DNA of 64,000 nucleotides from Tritrichomonas musculus (Eukaryota; Parabasalia; Tritrichomonadida; Tritrichomonadidae): contig JAPFFF010000004.1 in the NCBI GenBank assembly GCA_039105265.1, forward strand, positions 2,728,001 through 2,792,000. The letters run 5' to 3'. Each line of letters opens with the position of its first letter. The first letter of the stretch is position 1. The notes below the pieces were generated by a model that was given only the letters and a program-made list of their open reading frames with translations, made no database searches and was not told the DNA's origin. Positions 33,854 through 42,454 of this stretch are shown here, in pieces. The position numbers were made by a program, and so were the translations under genes.

Positions 33854-35160
33854 GAAATTTTAAACGGTCAAACAATAAATTTGGTATAAATAAAGGTAAA
33901 TTAAAATCAGATATATGTCCTAGAATATTGGACCTTTATTAAAAAATCATAAAAAATTAAAATCAGCTTTTTTTTATTCAATTTTCTCTCAATTTATAAA
34001 AATAGCTTTCAAATATTTTTTATAATTTTTCCCTTGTTGAAATTTTGAGATTTTTAGAAAAAGCAATATCTTAATTTAAAATTAAATTAATCTATATTAA
34101 TATTATAATTTCATAATAGAATTATATATTAAAAATATATATAAATGAGATATTTCAATTTAAATTTAAAAAGCAAAGATAATCAAAATAAAAATTATTT
34201 TATATTTATTTGAATTTTTAAAATTTCAAAAAAAAAAAAAGATTTAATAAAAATTATAAATATAGCAATTTAAATTGAAATAAACATAATATATTTTTAT
34301 TATAATATTATAAACATAAATATAATAGTAAATAATATTTTAAAATATTTATAATAAATCATATACTAATAAATTTTCAAAATTCTTATAATCGAATAAT
34401 TGATTATTTCTAACTTTTTCAAAACGAATTTTTATAGCATGCTTCAATTGTTAAATTCAAAATTTTAGGTATAGAAAAAATCATTTATTTCTTTTTATAT
34501 TTTGTCTTTGATTATAATCAACAAGATATAACTTTAAACAAAATTAAATTAAACAATTAATTTAAAATTAAAGTAGATATTTTTATTCTTAATAAATGAA
34601 ATTTTCTTATATAAATTGAATGATCTTTTTAAATTCTTTTAATTTTGAGAAAATTATTTCAAATATTTTTGAAAGATTTTATCTATACTATTTGAATAGT
34701 TTACAAAAAAAATATGAAATTTTAAATTATTCATAAAAACTTTATCTTTAATATTTATGAACTATAATTAATATTTTATTTTATTATTATATGTAATCTA
34801 TCTAATGGTGCAAAAGTTATAAAAATTCATTGGTGGCTCACCTATGAGATATTGAAAATAAACTATACAGTTAATGAAATACTTGTGGAAATAAAAAATT
34901 ATGCATTTTAGAATAATAAAAAATCAAATTTTTTTATATAAGCCAAAAAAAGAGTAAAAAAAAGTGATAATATTTTAATTTAAACAAGTTTATAAAAAAA
35001 TCATTTTCTTATTGTTTATAAAAAATGAAAAATAAATTGCAATCATAATGATATGAATAATTATTTTCAACATGGAATATAGGTGGAGAAATTGGAAAAA
35101 AAAAAAAAAAAAAAAAAAAAAGATTCGACGAAAATCGAACAAGCAGCTTTTACTATTTCA
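33854..35160. other. AT-rich body of the hAT-like element
   Basis: More than 1.2 kb of extremely AT-rich sequence without an open frame; an A-run lies at about 35097-35121. Confidence 0.5.
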
Positions 35161-35335
35161 TAAAATTTACGGGCAGGAAAGAAAATGATGAACGGGCAAT
35201 CAATTTAATAATCAAATGGGCAAGAACGAGCAAAAACGGGCAATGTAAAAAAGACGTTTGTGCCCATTCTTGCCCGGTGATATGACCAATCTGACATTGC
35301 CCGGGCACGTTTCGGGCGCCCGTTTCCCATCCCTA

Positions 35336-37564
35336 CTAAGGAACTAATAAATGATCAAATTAATTCACAGATAGAAAATTTAGAGACAAAAATATCTGAA
35401 AAACAAATTGAAATTCCTGAATTATCTAAATTATTGAATATAATTATTGAAAAAAAATTGTACAAGCAATTAGAAGATATTTTAACATTTTCTATAATTC
35501 CATCTTATTTTCAGTTTTTTTGGTCAGATCCTTTAATTTATGATTTAATTAATTTTTTTCTTGCCATACGAGATAAACCTGAAATTTATGATTCACTGGC
35601 ACGAGTTACTTTTTTATCACCCAAATTTCTTTATTATTCAAATATCGCCCTTCAACCATTTTTTACATATTTTCTTAATGAAAAAAACAAGGTGTATGAA
35701 AGTGTTTGCAGGTTCAATTTCTTAATCCCAAAAGAAACATTAGTTGTTCTTTGCTGTTCATCAGATAAAGAAAGGACTTTTAAAGTATCTTTTCTAAATC
35801 ATGCATTATCTTCATCATCTCGCTCTCATTTATATAAAATATTGCATTGGACATACGATATAAAAGATTGCAAAGAAATTTCTGATGAAATTATCTCAGA
35901 ATTAGTTAATCAAATGACTTCCAATAATCCTATATATAATAAAATAAGTAGTAAAGTTAATATTAGCAGAGATGCAAATACAAATATAAAACAAACAGGC
36001 CGTTTTAAAAAAGAAGAAAGCGACGATGATAATTATAATGCAATTGATGAGGAAGATGATGAAGATGAGGAAGGTGACGATAATGCTGCAAATATATCTT
36101 CAGATCAGAATAGATCCTTTTTGCCAATAACTGAATTATTTAATCAAGTCGATTTTGATCTTCTTCCTGAGGTTTTCCAGCCTCTTTTTATTTCATCAAA
36201 TGATTTTACATTATTAAAACTTTATTCCGAAAATGTTGAATTATTAAGAACTGAGTTTAAACCAGTTCATTACTGTAAAATGAAATATTACCGAACATAT
36301 AATATTAAACACCGAAAAACTTAAAAATAGAGCTGAACAATCTTCTGAAATAACTCAGCAGAATCAACCAGGTATGCTTGCTCCTTATTTACGTCATCTT
36401 CTTCAATTGACTGATAAATTACCTGTTTTCAATCAAATTCCATCAAATGCAAAAACTCTCCGAGATTTCTTTGAAATTTATCTTGTTCAAAGGGGTGACA
36501 TACGAACATATGAAAAAAGAAAAATTTATTCTGATAATTTCTTTAATTTCCCTGGATTAGATTTGCCACAATTTTCTGCAGCAATTAAAAAAATTGAATT
36601 TAATCGTAAAAAAGATCTTAAAGCATTATCATCCTTCTCAAATATCAATCCAACAGCAAATAAACTTAAAATAGAAACTCAAAATCAAATAGACCATTTT
36701 AATCTTTTATTATCCAGAAAGCTAACAAACATAACCATTGATATGAATCCTAAAAAAGATTCTAAAGAGGATTCCATAGAATATCGTAAAAGATTAGTTA
36801 AAATAGATCTGAGTTATATTATTCAAAATCCCGCATTTTTCATTGGTTTGTTCCATAAACAGCAAATTTTTAAAAGTTCACAATCTGATTATGCAAAGAA
36901 AATATTATTAAATCAAATTCTTAACAAATTTAATTTTGATTTTTCAACTTTCAAAGATTGTCTGATTAAAGATAAAGAAATTGCCAATATTTCATCAGAT
37001 TTTACTCAGTATTTCAGCGAAGCAAGTATTTCAACCAATTTTTTACGAAATACGATCGTAGCCACGGGCAAATTTAATAAAAGAGAATATTATCAACAAT
37101 TCTTAGAAACTTTTCCTCCCCATCAACAAACAGAGCAAAATTGCAAAAAAATTGATTTTAACAAAGAGTTTTGCGATACTATTGCTCAAATGATTGAAGT
37201 TGCTTTCACAGAAAAGTCAATTTTGAGAAAATTAGAACTTTTCTCGAATTTTTTTATGCTTATTGAAAATGAAGTGACATCTTATTTGCCAGCAGGAGAA
37301 ATTCCTGCAAACGATGCAATTCATCCATTACAAGCAAGCATTTTAATGAGAATAAATCCGCCAGATATGTTAATTAATATCATACTTATTCATGACTTTT
37401 TTATTGCAAGATTGACTAGTATCCCTGAAAAGAATGTAGAAAAGAATTCTACATTTGAAATAACTGGCTATGATTCTACAATTCGCATTGTTCCAATGAT
37501 GGTTTTCAAAGAATATAAGGATAAATCAAAAAGAGATATAAAATGCTTTAAGTTAGCTGATTAA
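35336..37564 (+). pseudogene. 3' part of the interrupted host gene, possible VPS9-domain protein
   Basis: Resumes at the second CTAAGGAA in the phase left at 25038. It is open to 36324, then continues in another frame (open from about 36284, with ATG 36374) to 37564. A frameshift therefore lies between about 36284 and 36322. The first part is helical with an acidic run (about 36005-36085). The second contains ANDAIHPLQASILMRINPP at about 37310-37366 followed by a hydrophobic helix. This is reminiscent of the central ADDLLPxL..YV motif of VPS9 domains, which act as guanine-nucleotide exchange factors for Rab5-type GTPases. The family call is tentative. No short trichomonad-type intron (GTAYGT...ACTAAC) explains the shift, so the gene looks decayed after the insertion. 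Confidence 0.6.
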
Positions 37565-38043
37565 AAATAAATTTCAGGGATATTTACTGCTCAAAAAAAA
37601 TTTCCAGATCCTGAAAAATTACCGGGGAAATAGTACCGATATTTTTTTTTTTTTTTTTTAAAATAACCGCCAGTAGTAAATAGTAATTGATTAGATTATG
37701 AAGCAAAATAATAATAAAATCATTTTTAAAACAATATATATTTTCAGGTAATTTTTTTTTTTAACAAAACACGGTAAAAATTACTGGTATTACTTTTTAC
37801 TGGCGATTAAATCTGTAATTCCGGTACGGGGAAAACGGTTTTGGTCGCAACCAGATAGTAATGGTTAATATCCTTGCCATAAAAGATTTTTTTTTTATGT
37901 ACTGAAAATAATTTTTCAATATGGGTTGTGTATTAAATTCAAAATAATCGTTTTCTTTATTTTCTATTTTTTTTCATCAGCATAAGATTTACAAATAGAA
38001 AAAGTTGAGTATTTTATTAATAATTGAATTCGTTTGAGTTTTA
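37565..38043. other. Intergenic with imperfect hairpin repeats
   Basis: TTACCGGGG, CCGCCAGTAGTAAATAGTAA (about 37667-37686) and the inverted TTACTTTTTACTGGCG (about 37790-37805) form a loose inverted repeat around AT-rich filler. This is possibly a small eroded MITE at about 37600-37860. No gene. Confidence 0.4.
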
Positions 38044-40386
38044 ATGGATTTTATTAGGGAAAGCTGGAACAACCGAGTTCCACCACAAGATTTCCTTTCA
38101 GAAATACAGAAACAACAAAAAGATTATATATTCAATGTTGTAGTTGGATTAATTGATTTATGTGGACATCCATACGAGCCTATTCCTTTATTTTTGCAAT
38201 ATTTGGTTCAACTTTTTAATTCTATTCCACAAATTTGTATGACAAGTTTTCTTGATCCATCGAGAGTCAATTCTTTTGGATTAATTCGATTAATAATTAA
38301 TTGTGGCGATGCTCTTTTTAATAATCTTGAAATTGGCACAGATTTTTCAGCAAAATGCGCTATGAATGCTTTAAAGATTTGTCTTGAACACCCAAATAAG
38401 GAAATTGCATATGAAGCAATATCGAAGCTTTCTGAAACACCAACATTTAGTGTTCTTATTGCATCAGCTCGACTATTTTTCAACGATGAAATAATACTAC
38501 TTCGTTCGCTTTTTACTCAAGTTGTTCCACAATCAGATTTACCCCCTTCAATACCATTTCCAATCACTTTATTACGCCGAGCTATGCTTGAAGACAATTT
38601 AAGCAACTCAATTTTATTTACAGTTCATGATATAGCTACTGCAGTTATCACAAATATAGATTTATGGCATTTTATACCATGTTCAAAATCTTTTATATCT
38701 CCTTCTTCGTTTTATCATCTTTATCTTCATGTTGTCAGCGGATTTATCGCTAATCCAACTTTACAACTCGCCTATATGACTACCAACTTGCTAGTACGCA
38801 TTTTACGTCACATGAATGACGATGTCGAAATCTCATCAGAAGAGAAAGAAACCGCTCGTTATTCACGCACATTAGTTTCTTCACTTTTTTCAGATTTAAG
38901 ATCCAATTGTATGAGTCAACAAAATTCGCAAAAATTAGAACTAAAACACCGAGAAAGAGAAAATTGCGATTTTTTAGGTCAACTTGATGATCTTGTTCAA
39001 ATTGAGAAACTTTTAACTGATCTTCCGTCACAAGTTGATGAAGATCATATCATTGATATCGTATATCAATATCCAGCTCTCTCTTCCACCTTAGTTGAGC
39101 ACATGATTAAGAACATGAATGCCAAAATCCCTGATGTAGCTGTTTCGTATGCCAATCAAATTTTACCAATACATTCAGATTTTGAATGGCTTCTTCTTCA
39201 TCAAGGGAACTTCATTGAATTTGTCAATCAAGCTCTTAATTTAGCATCCATGATGCCTCCACAATTTGATTCTCAATCCTTTGAAAAGTTATGGCTTTTA
39301 CCGTTAACATTAATTAGATTTATGTGGGGAACTTCCTCCAATTCAGTTCGTTCACAAATTATTAAATTTGTAGAGACTCAACCAGAAGGTATTCGTCAAT
39401 TTTTGAAGCACTTGATTCAATATCAGCAAGATAAAGATCCAATTAAAATGAGTGACTACTCAACTCCCTTCAATGAGAGCATAACTGTTTTGAAAGAGCT
39501 ATTAAATGGTGAAAAAACGGTTTCATCGTTAGATTTATTAAACAAAAGTTACTTATGGGTTTCAGTTTTAATTTGGGCGAATGAAAAAACGCCTGAAAGC
39601 TATGACATGTTAACTGAAAAACCTCATCCCAACGAGCATCTTATTAATTTTTTATTTTCGACAGCTATGCTTTCGATAGTTAAGCCTGTTCGACGTTGGA
39701 TGAGTGCCGCAGAAGAGCCGGACTTAGTTAACATGCATTTATTTCGACCGGATTCGTTATTTGACATTAACACGATGATTGTTGATCAACTCGGCTTATT
39801 TTGCCGAGTGACGCCGATGACGACCTGCCAGTTGATCAAGATTGTTGCCGCCTGGCGGGCCTGGGTTGAGATATTTGGCATTGAAGATTTTACGAAGACT
39901 TTGTTGAACCAGCTTGTTTGGAAAACAATGCATAGTTTGATACCTGAAGATGCGGACAACTTGTACAAGTCTGTTGCTTATGTCTTGGCGGTTTTAATTT
40001 CTGAAGATTCTGAAGACGTTGAAAAAGTTTTAAGGGCCATTTCTGTCTTCGTCGAAAATGAAATTGAAACAATGACATCGGCTATCGGCCTGGCTGATTT
40101 CGCTTTCATAATCGTATGCACAAAGAGATCAAAGTGGGAGGTTAGCTTCGATTGGCTCTTGAAGTACTGCTTCGCAATCTTGGAAGACGATCCGGCATTA
40201 CAAAACGCAAAGACGTCTTTCGCTTTGTCTGTGCTGAAAACAGCACTGTACACACAGAGGCTGCAGGAGAAAGTTATCGAGGAGGCGTTCGAAATCATTT
40301 ACAAAATTAAGGACTGGCAGATGATGATTGACTTCTTTATTGTGAAGAGATCTGTTCAGGATGAAAAGAAAAGTATCAAACACTGA
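38044..40386 (+). CDS. 780-aa helical protein of unknown function
   Basis: Uninterrupted 780 aa from ATG 38044. Predicted almost wholly helical, with repeating Leu/Ile-rich helix pairs that suggest an armadillo/HEAT-type solenoid scaffold. No catalytic motif, signal peptide or clear membrane segment. I do not recognise the family. Codon use shifts: the last ~700 bp (from about 39680) is markedly more GC-rich, with GCC, CGG and GAC codons, than the AT-rich first two thirds. The reading frame and helical style carry on without a break, so I take it as one gene. Nuclear transport or vesicle-coat scaffolds are possible but unsupported readings. Confidence 0.8.
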   Translation: MDFIRESWNNRVPPQDFLSEIQKQQKDYIFNVVVGLIDLCGHPYEPIPLFLQYLVQLFNSIPQICMTSFLDPSRVNSFGLIRLIINCGDALFNNLEIGTDFSAKCAMNALKICLEHPNKEIAYEAISKLSETPTFSVLIASARLFFNDEIILLRSLFTQVVPQSDLPPSIPFPITLLRRAMLEDNLSNSILFTVHDIATAVITNIDLWHFIPCSKSFISPSSFYHLYLHVVSGFIANPTLQLAYMTTNLLVRILRHMNDDVEISSEEKETARYSRTLVSSLFSDLRSNCMSQQNSQKLELKHRERENCDFLGQLDDLVQIEKLLTDLPSQVDEDHIIDIVYQYPALSSTLVEHMIKNMNAKIPDVAVSYANQILPIHSDFEWLLLHQGNFIEFVNQALNLASMMPPQFDSQSFEKLWLLPLTLIRFMWGTSSNSVRSQIIKFVETQPEGIRQFLKHLIQYQQDKDPIKMSDYSTPFNESITVLKELLNGEKTVSSLDLLNKSYLWVSVLIWANEKTPESYDMLTEKPHPNEHLINFLFSTAMLSIVKPVRRWMSAAEEPDLVNMHLFRPDSLFDINTMIVDQLGLFCRVTPMTTCQLIKIVAAWRAWVEIFGIEDFTKTLLNQLVWKTMHSLIPEDADNLYKSVAYVLAVLISEDSEDVEKVLRAISVFVENEIETMTSAIGLADFAFIIVCTKRSKWEVSFDWLLKYCFAILEDDPALQNAKTSFALSVLKTALYTQRLQEKVIEEAFEIIYKIKDWQMMIDFFIVKRSVQDEKKSIKH

Positions 40387-41120
40387 CAAAAAAAAAACAA
40401 CAAAAAAGAAATAACATATTAGTTGTATTTATTTTATATTTATTTGATGTGATTTTATACTAAAAATATTATATTCGTTATAAATCATTTTTAATTTTTT
40501 TTTTTTTTCTTGCTCTGATTAATGAAATATTTATATGAATAAGCTTTTTCTCTAGTTTTTGCGTGAATCCACAGTTTTATTTTATATCTCATTTTTCGGA
40601 AATATCCTTTTGGTAGAGTTATCCTTTTGGGTAAATATATTCAAATGCAGTTTGTGAATGAACATGATGATTTTGGGCTGCAATGTGAATAATATTGAAT
40701 TGTTCTTTTACTTCAATTATCTTTCTCTCATAGAAGTTAATTAAGTGAAGTTCATCATTTAGTTTTCTGATGTGTAGAATGGGAAAAAGAAGAAATTCAG
40801 TATAACAGATGGAAATCATTTGCAAAACATCATTATTCAATCATTCATTATATTAAAATAAACAATAAGAAAATTTCAAAAATATTTGAAAACAAATATG
40901 AAAAGAATTGCATTTTTGAATATAAATATGTTTTAAACAAGGGTATAAAACATAAAGCTAAAAAAATTTCCAAATTATTTAAGAATTGGTAAAAACATTA
41001 TAAGTTCAAATACAAGTAAATGTACTTCTAGAGAGATTTCCTGAACAAAATTTAGCAATTGTTAATAGAAAATGGAGTTCAAATCATTATTGAAAACAAA
41101 AATGTAAAAAAAAAAAAAAA
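40387..41120. other. Intergenic region before tRNA-Tyr
   Basis: AT-rich with a T-run near 40498-40509. A 73-codon minus-strand frame near 40619-40840 has no support. Confidence 0.45.
41108..41120 (-). terminator. Pol III T-run terminator of tRNA-Tyr
   Basis: On the minus strand a run of about 13 T follows directly after the tRNA 3' end, the standard RNA polymerase III stop. Confidence 0.8.
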
Positions 41121-41202
41121 TCCGCGCTGCTGGAATCGAACCGGCGACATTCTGATGACCACATTTCTACAGTCAGACGCTCTACCACTGAGCTAAGAGC
41201 GG
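41121..41202 (-). tRNA. tRNA-Tyr(GTA) with a 10-nt intron
   Basis: 82 nt on the minus strand. Acceptor CCGCTCT pairs with AGCGCGG (one mismatch). The D arm is GCTC-AGTGGTA-GAGC, the T arm GCCGG-TTCGATT-CCAGC (one mismatch) with a good B box, and the variable loop has 5 nt. The anticodon stem TCTGA/TCAGA encloses CTGTAGAAATGTGGTCA, 17 nt instead of 7. This leaves anticodon GTA (Tyr) plus an insertion of 10 nt after position 37, the canonical intron site. tRNA-Tyr commonly keeps an intron in protists. The two stem mismatches could mean a slightly diverged copy. An immediate T-run terminates it. Confidence 0.9.
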
Positions 41203-41403
41203 CGCTAATTAAAAAATAATTTATGATTAAAAATTTTATTTAATGCTCAGAGATTTTAAAAACACTAGTTTTGTTCTACATATTTAAAGAAAATCAATAA
41301 GCAAAATGAAAGAATGTCGTAAGAGAGTTATTTATTGACAAAAAATAGGATTAAATAACAGAAATACAAATTAATCAGGCCGTTTTTTTTTTCTATTTTT
41401 TTT
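41203..41403. other. Short spacer
   Basis: Between tRNA-Tyr and the small Ser/Pro-rich ORF; it holds two T-runs near 41383-41404. Nothing else seen. Confidence 0.4.
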
Positions 41404-41637
41404 TCATTCTACAGCTTGCTCTTTTGATCGTAGTTCCATAATAGGAAAAACTGGTGAAGACTGAGACGCATTAAGCTTTCTAAAAGTTTGATTGCGAGGT
41501 GGTTTACATCTTTTAATAGAATGAGCAATTGACTCAGGCTCGATGTTAAATGTTACAGAAGAAGCATTTATGGTTGGGCTGCGTAAAAATGGTGAAGGAG
41601 ATTCAGGTTTTCCACGTGGTGAAGAAGGATTCGACAT
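41404..41637 (-). CDS. Small Ser/Pro-rich protein
   Basis: 77 aa from ATG 41637 (the frame is open further upstream but without an ATG). The N-terminal half is rich in SPR, SPS and SPF motifs (SNPSSPRGKPESPSPFLRSP), typical of proline-directed kinase sites. The rest is basic and polar. Codon use is less AT-biased than the flanks, which favours a real gene. No domain recognised. Confidence 0.5.
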   Translation of the reverse strand: MSNPSSPRGKPESPSPFLRSPTINASSVTFNIEPESIAHSIKRCKPPRNQTFRKLNASQSSPVFPIMELRSKEQAVE

Positions 41638-42454
41638 TTTTAAATTGAGTATTGATAAGAAAATCAAATTTATCACAAATTGTAATTAAACGTCTTGATT
41701 ATTTTTTTGAATTTCAAAGATTTATTGTGAATTTAGCTTCACAATTTTGTTATATCAAAAGAGTTAAATTTTTAACTTTTATTCATATTTTTAGTTTTTA
41801 TCATCTTTGCAGCATAATTAATGATGTTTCAAAATAAGGAAGTGAATCTGAAAAAGTTAAAAAGGTAGAAAATCAATGAAAATTTTGTGACTTTTTCAAT
41901 TTTTCAGTTTTTTTTCAAATAAACTGCTCAATAAAAAATAAATATTGCTTTTTAAGAGCTGTGTAAAAAATAAACTTTTCAAAAAATCAAGAAAGACTTT
42001 CAAGTGTTTCATGGATGATTTAAAAATATTTTAATGATAAATACCATTTTTTTCATCAGCAAGTTCTACTTTAGAAGTATAGTTTTTATTTAACTAATTC
42101 ATCACATTATCAATATTGGTAATCCCCTACCACAATTTAATCAATAAACAAAATAAATGAGCTATTCTGATTGTGCAACTGATCACGATCACTATTTAGA
42201 TAAAAAACATACTACTGTTTTAATAATTTAAATAATTAAATAAAAAAATATAAAAAACTCTTTTTTATAAACAATTTTTCTCCTATACTCAAAATAAAAC
42301 ATCAAAGATAGACAACAACTTTTTGCTTCATCGCAATTTTTCTTAAGAAAAAATATAAATAAACATATATATTATATAAAGAACAAAGCGTATTGAAAAT
42401 ATAAGCTACAAATTTGAATATTTGCAGCTCCGTTATGTGACTTTTGTTAGAAAT
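41638..42454. other. AT-rich intergenic region
   Basis: No supported gene; a 61-codon plus-strand frame from 41652 has no ATG-proximal or compositional support. Confidence 0.45.

Larger units (their letters stand above)
25039..35335. mobile_element. hAT-like element (8-bp TSD) carrying a Maverick and a MITE
   Basis: The ends TAGGGATGGGAAACGGGC and, from the right, TAGGGATGGGAAACGGGC are identical. CTAAGGAA flanks both sides (25031-25038, 35336-35343). The terminal sequence fits the hAT pattern (YAGGG) and the 8-bp duplication is the hAT size. Subterminal GGGCAA/CCCGGGC motifs are abundant on both sides (25040-25136; 31958-32045; 35160-35330). No transposase frame of its own is seen, so it is non-autonomous. 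Without its passengers (25137-31957 and 32857-33844) it is about 2.5 kb. Confidence 0.85.

Noticed and set aside
36284-36374. A short spliceosomal intron explaining the frame change in the interrupted host gene
   Set aside because: No GTAYGT donor or ACTAAC branch/acceptor motif is present; a frameshift is simpler.
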